Source: Actinomycetota bacterium
GTDB taxonomy: Bacteria > Actinomycetota > Actinomycetes > S36-B12 > UBA5976
Assembly (NCBI GenBank): GCA_947373075.1
Contig: CANBWF010000079.1
Span: 1-6,090, forward strand
DNA: 6,090 bases
Direction: 5' to 3'
Within the stretch, counting starts at the first letter, position 1; the number at the start of each line of letters is the position of its first letter. The notes under the pieces were generated by a model, which was not told the DNA's origin, ran no database searches, and saw only the letters and a program-made list of their open reading frames with translations. This document shows, one piece after another, positions 1 through 5,997 of the stretch. Position numbers and translations under genes: made by a program.

Positions 1-72
1 GAAGACATTTATGAGATGTCTGTAGATTCTTGGCGTGATTCAGACTTAAATTTCGGCTCTGGAAATGCCTAG
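1..72 (+). CDS. 3' end of an unidentified gene (partial)
   Basis: Frame 1 is open from the window edge to a TAG at 70-72 and gives 23 residues (beginning EDIYEMSV, ending NFGSGNA). The piece is acidic and hydrophilic, with no membrane segment, like the C-terminal tail of a soluble protein. It would converge on the channel-like gene, whose stop lies at 95-97, leaving a 22-nt gap. Convergent placement and a plausible composition are the only support; an opening this short can occur by chance. I do not recognise the protein. No GC-rich hairpin followed by a T-run lies between the two stops, only weak 5-bp stems. Confidence 0.4.
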   Translation, partial: EDIYEMSVDSWRDSDLNFGSGNA

Positions 73-94
73 AAGCAATATTTCTTAAGCGTTA

Positions 95-1408
95 TCACGA
101 ACTGCAGGCGCATCTGCCCGGAGTCTTAAAGTGTGTCACTTCGTAGTTGTTCCCAATTAGCGCGAGTGAATTTCCTTTGGTCACAATCACTCGCGGTTCG
201 CTTACGAGCAGAGACTGGGCAACATATGCAGCTGTTAGTCCATTGACATCGGAAACCTCACCGATGGAGAACAGAGATCGAGTTTCTTCAATAGCGTCGT
301 TAGTTCCAGCGCGCATGATGATTAGAGCAGACGGGAATTTGGTTCTTGCGGCAACCGCTACAGAGATGTTGTCCTGCTCGACTGACGCCATTGCAAGTAA
401 TGCTCTTGAATTACCTACCTGTGCGCGCTGAAGTGTGCGGACATCACTTGCATTTCCGATTATCACTGGAACATTTAGGTCTCGGGCCAGCAATACGCCA
501 CGAGCTTTTTCATCCTGTTCAATTGCAACAACAGGTATCTGAAGCAATGTCAGTTCTTTGCAAAGTCGAATTCCAACTTGGCCGAGTCCAACTATCACTA
601 CGTGATTCTTGCGGGGGATAACGCGCCGACCAATGATGCCAACCCGGCGTCCGTTGAGGATGTGATTAACTACGCCGGCGCCGAACATTGCCACGAAAAT
701 TATGGTTAGCAGCATGAACGAGCCGGACTGCAAAAATTGCCAGCTCTCATGAGGCAATTCAGGTGCTGTTACTCCGGCAATAATCGCAGCGGCAGAATAG
801 AACGCCTGAAACACGGACATATGCCTTTGCAGAATTACTGCATCTGTAATCAACATGGTTAGTAGGGCTAGCAAGCCAGTAAGCATTGCTTTTGAAGCTA
901 AATCGTATGAGCGCAACTGCCCAGTTAAGAAGGCAGAAAGGCGTTGTATTTTCCACTTTGATGGCACTTTAAAAGGCGTTTTGGAAACCTTGTCATTTTC
1001 AATATCTAAAATTTCCCAACTCAAATTTGCAGCAGGACCGGTGCGCTTAATTGCGTCTTCAGACAGAATTGCGGAAGCAATTATTGAAGATCCGGCAATA
1101 TATGCAGGAGATGCAATAGAACAATTTGGAATAGTGCGTTCCATTTCATGGCGGACACTTCGATCAAAAATTGCTACGAACATTCGGATGCCAGGGCGAA
1201 TGTGCTCAATCGTTAACGAGTAACGCAAAGCCTCAATATCATTGTGCAACATAATTGCGACGCCTGTTATTGAGTCGGTAAGTAACTCGTGAAGTTCGGA
1301 GTCCTGAGGTGTTGCAAGGTGAAGGACTTCCACATTTCGATCCTGTAGCGCAGAGCAAGCACGCCGACCAATGTCAGTTGCGCCGATTACTAAAATTTTT
1401 TCAGCCAT
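95..1408 (-). CDS. Channel-like NAD-binding protein with two Rossmann (TrkA-N/RCK) domains
   Basis: 437 aa. Predicted inner-membrane protein with the plan of an RCK-gated ion channel. An N-terminal Rossmann-like domain (residues 4-120, KILVIGATDIG with G9/G14) precedes a two-helix membrane part (about 173-194 and 229-250). A second, classical TrkA-N domain follows from about 268, with GLGQVG at 274-279, an acidic ligand residue near E297 and the RCK-type stretch GNASDVRTLQRA at 318-329. The family senses NAD(H) or nucleotides and gates K+ or other cation flow. Oddly, the loop between the two helices has VTAPELP where K+ channels carry TVGYGD, so K+ selectivity cannot be assumed. The ATG lies 8 nt after the stop of the DUF1761 gene and has no Shine-Dalgarno sequence, so translation is probably coupled to it. 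The C-terminus ends in a short tail (RCACSS) with no full TrkA-C domain recognised. The NAD-binding fold is well supported; ion conduction is inferred. Confidence 0.85.
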   Translation of the reverse strand: MAEKILVIGATDIGRRACSALQDRNVEVLHLATPQDSELHELLTDSITGVAIMLHNDIEALRYSLTIEHIRPGIRMFVAIFDRSVRHEMERTIPNCSIASPAYIAGSSIIASAILSEDAIKRTGPAANLSWEILDIENDKVSKTPFKVPSKWKIQRLSAFLTGQLRSYDLASKAMLTGLLALLTMLITDAVILQRHMSVFQAFYSAAAIIAGVTAPELPHESWQFLQSGSFMLLTIIFVAMFGAGVVNHILNGRRVGIIGRRVIPRKNHVVIVGLGQVGIRLCKELTLLQIPVVAIEQDEKARGVLLARDLNVPVIIGNASDVRTLQRAQVGNSRALLAMASVEQDNISVAVAARTKFPSALIIMRAGTNDAIEETRSLFSIGEVSDVNGLTAAYVAQSLLVSEPRVIVTKGNSLALIGNNYEVTHFKTPGRCACSS

Positions 1409-1416
1409 TTTTACTA

Positions 1417-1845
1417 CTAGTTGAAGTAGGCGATTATTGCGCCCGCGACCGTTAAATTGATGGCATCATTAGCAGTTTCAATAATCCAGACCTTGTAACT
1501 TTCGCCACCAAATAGGCGATGACTTAAAGATGAAAACATCGCGATGCCAACACCGAGTGCAAAACCTACACAAGCACCATCAAGAATTCCGAATTCCGGT
1601 TGAAAGTGCTGAAGCGAGGTGATGATGATTCCAAGTGTGAGAGTTTGGATGAGTACACCAAGAGCTGTACTGCCAAACATTAACCCTGGCTTATTTCTAT
1701 TTTCAACCATTTCACCCGATTCAATTCCTCGGGCTTTCATCCAAATGGGATAAAAAGTTTTAGGGCCAAACCAAATTCCACCACTAATGAAAGAAAATAA
1801 GAATCCAATAATCACGCCAACGAAATTTAGGCCGGTAAATGTCAT
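1417..1845 (-). CDS. DUF1761 family small membrane protein
   Basis: 142 aa, function unknown. The hallmarks of DUF1761 are visible: an N-terminal hydrophobic helix (about 7-24) running into GGIWFGPKTFYPIW (22-35), two middle helices (about 58-77 and 88-105), and a last helix (about 122-141) preceded by LFGGESYKVW. That gives about four membrane segments, and the length is usual for the family. The start is the ATG at 1845: a TAGCAT -10 hexamer sits exactly 6 nt upstream, so the mRNA should begin at or next to the A of the ATG (leaderless). It is the first gene of a two-gene unit with the channel-like protein. Its end is marked by three in-frame stops, TAG TAG TAA (1419 down to 1411). It is divergent from blh across an 80-nt region. 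Family assignment is by motif recognition; no role can be given. Confidence 0.8.
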   Translation of the reverse strand: MTFTGLNFVGVIIGFLFSFISGGIWFGPKTFYPIWMKARGIESGEMVENRNKPGLMFGSTALGVLIQTLTLGIIITSLQHFQPEFGILDGACVGFALGVGIAMFSSLSHRLFGGESYKVWIIETANDAINLTVAGAIIAYFN

Positions 1846-1851
1846 ATCAAA

Positions 1852-1857
1852 ATGCTA
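1852..1857 (-). promoter_or_regulatory. -10 element of the DUF1761/channel-like operon (leaderless)
   Basis: TAGCAT on the minus strand matches the actinobacterial TANNNT -10 pattern. Its last base is followed by TTTGAT and then the ATG at 1845, a 6-nt spacer that puts the transcription start at the start codon. No convincing -35 hexamer lies at the usual distance (1875-1880 reads CAAGGG), as is common for leaderless actinobacterial promoters. There is no Shine-Dalgarno sequence, which fits. Confidence 0.55.
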
Positions 1858-1877
1858 GCCGTTTGATGTTGATTCCC

Positions 1878-1905
1878 TTGGTTGATAAAGCGGTTGAGCA
1901 ACCAA
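1878..1905. repeat. Inverted repeat in the divergent promoter region, candidate operator
   Basis: TTGGTTG at 1878-1884 and CAACCAA at 1899-1905 are a perfect 7-bp inverted repeat with a 14-nt centre (axis 1891.5). A second, tighter palindrome is nested in it: GGTTG (1892-1896), AG, CAACC (1899-1903). GTTGA also recurs as direct copies at 1868, 1881 and 1893, at steps of 13 and 12. The right half overlaps the expected -35 zone of blh (about 1891-1896), and the left half overlaps the -35 zone of the minus-strand operon (about 1875-1880). A regulator bound here could control both. No known operator consensus is recognised; the regulatory role is inferred. Confidence 0.4.
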
Positions 1906-1913
1906 TGTTTGGC

Positions 1914-1919
1914 TAGAAT
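1914..1919 (+). promoter_or_regulatory. -10 element of blh (leaderless)
   Basis: TAGAAT fits TANNNT and is followed by CGCACC and the ATG at 1926, a 6-nt spacer that places transcription start on the start codon. A possible -35, TTGAGC at 1894-1899, is only 14 nt upstream, which is short. The absence of any Shine-Dalgarno sequence before 1926 agrees with a leaderless transcript. This also supports M1 as the start rather than the in-frame M20. Confidence 0.6.
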
Positions 1920-1925
1920 CGCACC

Positions 1926-2879
1926 ATGCAGGAGTCTTCGTACGATTTGCTGATAAAAATCAGGAAAATCTCACTTTCTTCTATGCTTTTCAGTTTGGGA
2001 TTAACTCTCATTTTGGTGCAGATTTCTTCAAATCGAGTTAGTTGGCAGATCGCTCTGGCTTTAGTTGCTTTAACAATTGGCATTCCGCACGGGGCAGTAG
2101 ATCATCTAATTTCGGTGCCAAAGCTATTTAGCTTGAAAATGGCAACCTTCCTCTTTAAATATTTATTAGTAACTGGTGTTGCTGTGTGGTTTCTCCTGCA
2201 ATTCCCAATGCTTGGTTTTCAGTTAATAGTTTTTTGTAGCGCACTTCATTTTGGTGTTGGCGACGCATCCTTTTATCAAGAGATTTATCGCCGTTCAGTT
2301 CAGGTACATTTTCCGAAAGCACTCTATGTTTTAGCCTCCGGTTTTACTCCTGTGCTGATACCGCTAGTAAGCGACAAAACTAAGCAGGCTCTTGAAACAG
2401 TTAATCCGGATTTAGTTGGTTGGGCAGGAACATTCACACATCAGGCTTTCATAGGTTGCCTTGTGCTGAATTTAATCACGGTAACAGTTTTGCTATTTAG
2501 AAAGATATTTTGGCCAGCGATTGATTTACTCGCGTTGCTTGCCTTGGCCTTGCTCGCACCGCCACTAGTTGCATTCGCTATTTATTTTGGCTTGTGGCAT
2601 GCGGTTCGGCACACAGCCAGACTGACTTTGGAGTATGGGCCTTCAATACGCCAGCACGAGCTTGGAAAGACTTGGCAGAGTTTGTGGTTGGCTGTGCGTG
2701 CCGGGTTGCCCGCAGTAGTAATTGTCTTAGGCTTCACACTGTGGCTGACTGTTTTCAGCAACGCATCAGTTTCAGGCAATTTCTTGTGGTACTTATTAGT
2801 TGTTACTTGGGCATTAACAGTTCCACACATGGCCCTGACGGCTCGATCAGACATAAAGGCATTGAGTGAAAAGACTTAA
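1926..2879 (+). CDS. blh: Brp/Blh family beta-carotene 15,15'-dioxygenase
   Basis: 317 aa integral membrane enzyme that splits beta-carotene at the central double bond with O2 to give two all-trans-retinal, the chromophore of microbial rhodopsins. The family signatures appear in order: IPHGAVDH (53-60), LHFG (107-110), WHAVRH (224-229) and VPHMAL (299-304). Their histidines (H55/H60, H108, H225/H229, H301) match the family's conserved set, some of which hold the catalytic iron. Multiple hydrophobic helices (about 18-50, 73-92, 97-112, 172-190, 196-221, 258-277, 286-300) and the length are normal for Blh. The gene stands alone on its strand behind a leaderless promoter and runs convergently into the MFS gene, with a 4-nt overlap at the stop codons. 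No opsin or crt genes are in the window, so retinal would serve an opsin, probably actinorhodopsin, encoded elsewhere. An intact, active enzyme is likely, as every motif is kept. Confidence 0.93.
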   Translation: MQESSYDLLIKIRKISLSSMLFSLGLTLILVQISSNRVSWQIALALVALTIGIPHGAVDHLISVPKLFSLKMATFLFKYLLVTGVAVWFLLQFPMLGFQLIVFCSALHFGVGDASFYQEIYRRSVQVHFPKALYVLASGFTPVLIPLVSDKTKQALETVNPDLVGWAGTFTHQAFIGCLVLNLITVTVLLFRKIFWPAIDLLALLALALLAPPLVAFAIYFGLWHAVRHTARLTLEYGPSIRQHELGKTWQSLWLAVRAGLPAVVIVLGFTLWLTVFSNASVSGNFLWYLLVVTWALTVPHMALTARSDIKALSEKT

Positions 2880-4129
2880 ATATCTGTAACAGAATCGGCA
2901 GATATTTTCCGTTCGGGCTCAGTGCGCCTTAGCAGCCTGACGCCTGGTACAGCGAGCAATAAACACGAAACTGCAACATCTATCGCGCCGACTCCGGCAA
3001 AAATCGAAGTTGAACTGAACCTGTCGCCTAGATGCCCAATTAACGCATATCCAATCGGAGCAAAAGCAAGTGAGCCGAGCCAGTCGTATGAACTTACGCG
3101 AGCTTGCGCTGAGTCTGGAATATTTTCAGCCAGAGCAGCAAGCCAAAGAGTATCCGCCATTGGAATTGCAACGCCGGATAAGAATGCAGGCAGTATCAGC
3201 CAACTAAGCCGCACATTCGGCAGTGCCATAACAAAGAAAAGTGGGCTTCCCAAAATCAGTAATCGCATTGCCTGTTTCATTGGAAATTCAGGATGCCATC
3301 TTGTTAATACAACCCCTGCCATTAGGGCGCCAATTGCTTCAGCTGTTAAAACTGTGGCCCAAGCGCTAGCTCCACCTAATTTTGAAACTGCTAGTAGGGG
3401 ACCGAGCACCATTAAAGCTGGCAGTGAAGTTGCTTGATAAATACAGGCAGCGCCAATGTATGCAACAACCCAGCTGCGGCTTTTTACTTCATTCCACCCA
3501 GTCCGAAGTTCTTCCCAGATAGATGTACCAATTGCAATAGTTTTTACTGCTTTAGGTACTTTCATTAAGAAGGCGGCACTGATGAAGAATGTAACTGCAT
3601 CAACAGCTAGCGCAACGCCTGAACTGGTGGCAGCAATTAACCCGGCAGCCAACGCTGGACCGATTATTCGATTAAGGCTGCCACTAATGCTAAGTAGTGA
3701 TTGGGCCTGTTGAACGTTATCTGGCCCAACAAAATCTCGTACTGCACCATTTGATGCTGGATTAAAGAAAGCACTGGCACAACCGCTGATGAATTGTAAA
3801 ACGATTAGTTGCCAGAGGTGAGCAGAGTGATTCAGAAGTAGGGCCGCTGTAATTAGTTGAGCTATGCCCATCACGGCATCGGAAATCACAAGTATTCGAC
3901 GTCGTTCAAATCGATCACCGATAACTCCGCCGACTAATAGCAATATAAGTTGCGGCACCATAGATGCGCCGATTACTAAACCCAGATCAGCAGCAGAGCC
4001 GCCTGCTTCCAAGATGCCAAAGGTGAGAGCAAGTGTGCTAAGTGATCCACCGATTCGAGAAATGGTGCGTCCTATAAAGTAGGCGCGAAAGGCGGGTTCT
4101 TTTAATGCGGTGAAGGAAGAGTGTTTCAC
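2876..4129 (-). CDS. MFS exporter, MFS_3 / EntS-like group
   Basis: About 417 aa, twelve predicted membrane helices, a proton-driven efflux permease of the group that holds enterobactin and macrolide exporters. Numbered from the TTG at 4135, the following is seen: an ALKEPAFRAYFIGRTIS opening (10-26), motif A as GGVIGDRFERRR (69-80), the subgroup's FFNPASNGAVRDFV (123-136) with QAQSLLSISGSLNRIIGPALA (143-163), a loop at about 195-220 between the two six-helix halves, and GHLGDRFS (367-374) as the second-half motif-A echo. Substrate cannot be told. The longest frame starts with TTG at 4135, but AGGGAG (4142-4137) is only 1 nt from it and 7 nt from an in-frame GTG at 4129, so I place the start at 4129 (two residues shorter). 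It converges with blh, sharing TTAA at the stops, and diverges from the hydrolase gene. Confidence 0.88.
   Translation of the reverse strand: MKHSSFTALKEPAFRAYFIGRTISRIGGSLSTLALTFGILEAGGSAADLGLVIGASMVPQLILLLVGGVIGDRFERRRILVISDAVMGIAQLITAALLLNHSAHLWQLIVLQFISGCASAFFNPASNGAVRDFVGPDNVQQAQSLLSISGSLNRIIGPALAAGLIAATSSGVALAVDAVTFFISAAFLMKVPKAVKTIAIGTSIWEELRTGWNEVKSRSWVVAYIGAACIYQATSLPALMVLGPLLAVSKLGGASAWATVLTAEAIGALMAGVVLTRWHPEFPMKQAMRLLILGSPLFFVMALPNVRLSWLILPAFLSGVAIPMADTLWLAALAENIPDSAQARVSSYDWLGSLAFAPIGYALIGHLGDRFSSTSIFAGVGAIDVAVSCLLLAVPGVRLLRRTEPERKISADSVTDI
2878..2907. terminator. Weak hairpin at the blh/MFS convergence, candidate bidirectional terminator
   Basis: AAATATCTG (2878-2886) and CAGATATTT (2899-2907) form a perfect 9-bp stem around a 12-nt loop. 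TTTT (2905-2908) overlaps the 3' arm on the plus strand. It begins within the stop codon of blh and lies inside the last codons of the MFS gene. On the minus strand, TTTAAGTCTTTT follows the stem, so it could act in both directions. The stem has only two G-C pairs and the T-run is short, so termination efficiency is doubtful. Confidence 0.35.
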
Positions 4130-4136
4130 GAACAAT

Positions 4137-4142
4137 CTCCCT
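4137..4142 (-). promoter_or_regulatory. Ribosome binding site that sets the MFS start at GTG 4129
   Basis: The minus strand reads AGGGAG, then ATTGTTC, then GTG. Spacing is 7 nt to the GTG at 4129 but 1 nt to the TTG at 4135. Only the GTG is usable with this site. It is the clearest Shine-Dalgarno sequence in the window, in contrast with the leaderless pair at 1845 and 1926. Confidence 0.65.
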
Positions 4143-4163
4143 AAATATCAATTAAGCGTTTCG

Positions 4164-4169
4164 ATTGTA
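4164..4169 (-). promoter_or_regulatory. Probable -10 of the MFS gene
   Basis: TACAAT on the minus strand is one base from TATAAT. It would start transcription near 4157 and give a leader of about 28 nt that contains the AGGGAG ribosome site. No good -35 is seen 16-18 nt upstream (the 17-nt position reads CGGCGA), so the call rests on the -10 and its placement. Confidence 0.4.
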
Positions 4170-4174
4170 GTTAA

Positions 4175-4207
4175 AGATTTTTCACTTCGCCGTAAAAGTT
4201 GAAATCT
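4175..4207. repeat. Imperfect hairpin in the divergent MFS/hydrolase region
   Basis: AGATTT (4175-4180) pairs with AAATCT (4202-4207), and ACTT (4184-4187) pairs with AAGT (4196-4199) inside it, giving an interrupted stem around an 8-nt loop. It lies just upstream of the MFS -10. As both flanking genes point away from it, a terminator is not expected; a protein site or chance are the alternatives. Confidence 0.25.
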
Positions 4208-4241
4208 AACGTATGCTTCACATCCCGACTGGTATGCATTT

Positions 4242-4271
4242 TTGATGTATGTCCTGCCATCCCGATACGCT
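4242..4271 (+). promoter_or_regulatory. Candidate promoter of the secreted hydrolase
   Basis: TTGATG (4242-4247) and TACGCT (4266-4271, TANNNT type) are 18 nt apart. Transcription would start near 4278, giving a leader of about 33 nt with a ribosome site AGAGG at 4296-4300, 10 nt before the GTG at 4311. The neighbouring sequence carries repeats: CATCCCGA at 4221-4228 and again at 4258-4265, and GTATGC at 4211-4216 and 4232-4237, 21 nt apart. The second CATCCCGA touches the -10, so it could be a regulator site. The match is moderate and the regulation is inferred. Confidence 0.4.
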
Positions 4272-4310
4272 TAATCAGGTGCGAAGTGCTCAACTAGAGG
4301 ATGTAATTAG

Positions 4311-5963
4311 GTGTTTAAACTGCGAGTCACGTTAATCATCGCAGTGGTTGCACTTGCTTGTTGTGTTCAGCCAGTCAAAGCAAGTGGCGGTGTGGACTTA
4401 ACTAGTTACCAAGCTCAAGATGTGTCATGGGGTAAGTGTCCTTCGAATTATTTCCGACCAGCAGACGAGCAAAGCAAAGATTTCAACAAAGATGCCGTGG
4501 AATGTGGAACATTAAATGTTCCGGCACTATATTCAACACACTCTGCATTCCCTGATTTCAAAATTGCCATGATGCGTGAGTCGGCAACCGATCCCGAGAA
4601 ATTAGGCACGTTATTTATCAACCCTGGTGGCCCTGGCGAATCGGGTGTCGAAGAGGTGCAGTTCCTTGATTTTCCGGCAGAGATTCGGGCAAAGTATGAC
4701 ATCATCGGATTTGACCCTCGTGGAGTAAATCACTCTGCTCCTGCTCGTGGCCATCAAATTCAATGCAACAACAGAAGTTATTTCGAAACTTTTTGGCGCA
4801 CCGAGGCTACGCCTGCAAACGATAAAGAGTACCTAAGAAATCTTGACATCATGGATGCCTATTACCTTAAGTGTGCAAAGGACAATCCAAGCTGGTGGAC
4901 TCTGACCACGAGCAATGTTGTTGACGATCTTGATTTGATGCGGTCAATACTCACGGGCTCGGCGCCGTTGAACTTTCTGGGATCTTCGTACGGGACGACA
5001 ATTGCCTCCACATACATCACCCGTTTTCCAGAGCATGTAGGTCATATTGCTTTGGATAGCCCAACTTCAAATGAGCCAACTTCGGACTCCGCCCAAATTA
5101 CAGATGCAAAAAGTCGCGAAGCAAACTTGATGCGCCTAATCAAGGGATATGCAAAGGCTAGAAAAATGAGTGTGGCTGCCGTTAAGAAATTAATTCTGCA
5201 GGCGCGGCGAGATGGGGATGACAACAAGCTCACAGGGTGGGCAGGCATGAAAATTCTTAATTCAAGTAAACAGATACACCAGAGCAGTGAATACATGTTT
5301 ACATATGGAATGTTTGCGATGACATATTATGATGTCGCAATTATTCAAGAATATTTCAATGAAGCACTAGATGCGGTAAGTGGTCCAAAAAAGAGAAACG
5401 CCATCTTTGAATATTTCGCACTTGAGCTCAATCAGTTCGACACCGATTCATTGGTTGGATCTAAGTATCAGCCCAACAAGATTAAGCGAAAGAATTCTTT
5501 CGAAGTCATGGACATTGTTGACTCTTTGGATGTTGACTATTTTGTTACTACTACGTACGCGCATGATGCAAAGCTTGCAAGACAATTACAAAAAGCGTCA
5601 CCAATTTGGACTGAATTATATTCTGGCGGTACCAACTATTGGTATCAAGGAAGGCGAGAGCCAATTAGCTGGGATAGCCTGGCCAAAGCCGATCCGAAGA
5701 TTCCAGACCCGCCAAAGAAGATGCCGGCTCGAAAGAATACATCTGGAAAACCAGTTCTTGTTGTCGGTGCACGATATGAATCAACTACGCCTTATGCGTT
5801 TGCGATTAAAACTGCTCGAGATTTGAAATCGCCTTTAGTGACTTTTAATGGAACAGCTCATTCGCCGTTGGCATATTTCGACAAAACATGTCTTAACGAT
5901 ATTTTTGTTGACTATTTCATTAATAGTCATTTGCCAGCTAAATCTGTTACCTGTACCAAGTAA
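4311..5963 (+). CDS. Secreted alpha/beta-hydrolase, tripeptidyl aminopeptidase-like (TAP family)
   Basis: 550 aa. Likely exported serine peptidase that removes short peptides from N-termini, by analogy with actinobacterial TAP/SlpD/SlpE proteins. The signal peptide has K3/R5, a hydrophobic core (6-19) and a type I cleavage pattern V22-K23-A24 before S25. A double Cys at 17-18 resembles a lipobox, but the -3 residue does not fit well. Hydrolase core: oxyanion segment INPGGPGESG (103-112), FDPRGV (134-139), nucleophile elbow GSSYG (224-228) with S226, an inserted lid (about 265-430), and a TAP C-terminal domain with RYESTTPY (488-495), H517 and C527/C548. S226 and H517 are intact. The acid position, usually Asp in DPVTP, is E490. 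Cysteines at 43, 65, 152, 188, 527 and 548 could form disulfides, as expected outside the membrane. The start is GTG 4311, set by AGAGG at 4296-4300. It stands alone on its strand; the true substrate is unknown. Confidence 0.87.
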   Translation: MFKLRVTLIIAVVALACCVQPVKASGGVDLTSYQAQDVSWGKCPSNYFRPADEQSKDFNKDAVECGTLNVPALYSTHSAFPDFKIAMMRESATDPEKLGTLFINPGGPGESGVEEVQFLDFPAEIRAKYDIIGFDPRGVNHSAPARGHQIQCNNRSYFETFWRTEATPANDKEYLRNLDIMDAYYLKCAKDNPSWWTLTTSNVVDDLDLMRSILTGSAPLNFLGSSYGTTIASTYITRFPEHVGHIALDSPTSNEPTSDSAQITDAKSREANLMRLIKGYAKARKMSVAAVKKLILQARRDGDDNKLTGWAGMKILNSSKQIHQSSEYMFTYGMFAMTYYDVAIIQEYFNEALDAVSGPKKRNAIFEYFALELNQFDTDSLVGSKYQPNKIKRKNSFEVMDIVDSLDVDYFVTTTYAHDAKLARQLQKASPIWTELYSGGTNYWYQGRREPISWDSLAKADPKIPDPPKKMPARKNTSGKPVLVVGARYESTTPYAFAIKTARDLKSPLVTFNGTAHSPLAYFDKTCLNDIFVDYFINSHLPAKSVTCTK

Positions 5964-5997
5964 ACTACCAGTCTTAAAACTTTTAACTAGAGAATTA

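Noticed and set aside
4..20. GACAT/ATGTC inverted repeat at the window start
   Set aside because: It is only 5 bp, lies inside a probable coding tail, and is expected by chance.
855..1223. 122-codon + strand frame opposite the channel-like gene
   Set aside because: It is the reverse-strand shadow of the N-terminal Rossmann and first membrane region of the channel-like protein.
2922..3437. 171-codon open frame on the + strand opposite the MFS gene
   Set aside because: It is antisense to a convincing MFS protein with intact motif A; its translation is low-complexity Ser/Ala/Pro-rich with no recognisable domain.
4316..4370. Lipoprotein signal in the hydrolase (Cys 17-18)
   Set aside because: The residues before the cysteines (A-L-A-C, L-A-C-C) do not fit a lipobox with L/V/I at -3 and a small residue at -1; V-K-A/S is a better type I site.
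5380..5826. 148-codon + strand frame inside the hydrolase gene
   Set aside because: It is a frame shift of the TAP-like hydrolase, covers its lid and acid/C-terminal region, and has no start signals or family likeness.
5970..5988. Terminator after the hydrolase (TTAAAACTTTTAA palindrome)
   Set aside because: The stem is AT-only with almost no loop and no T-run beyond it; too weak to call.
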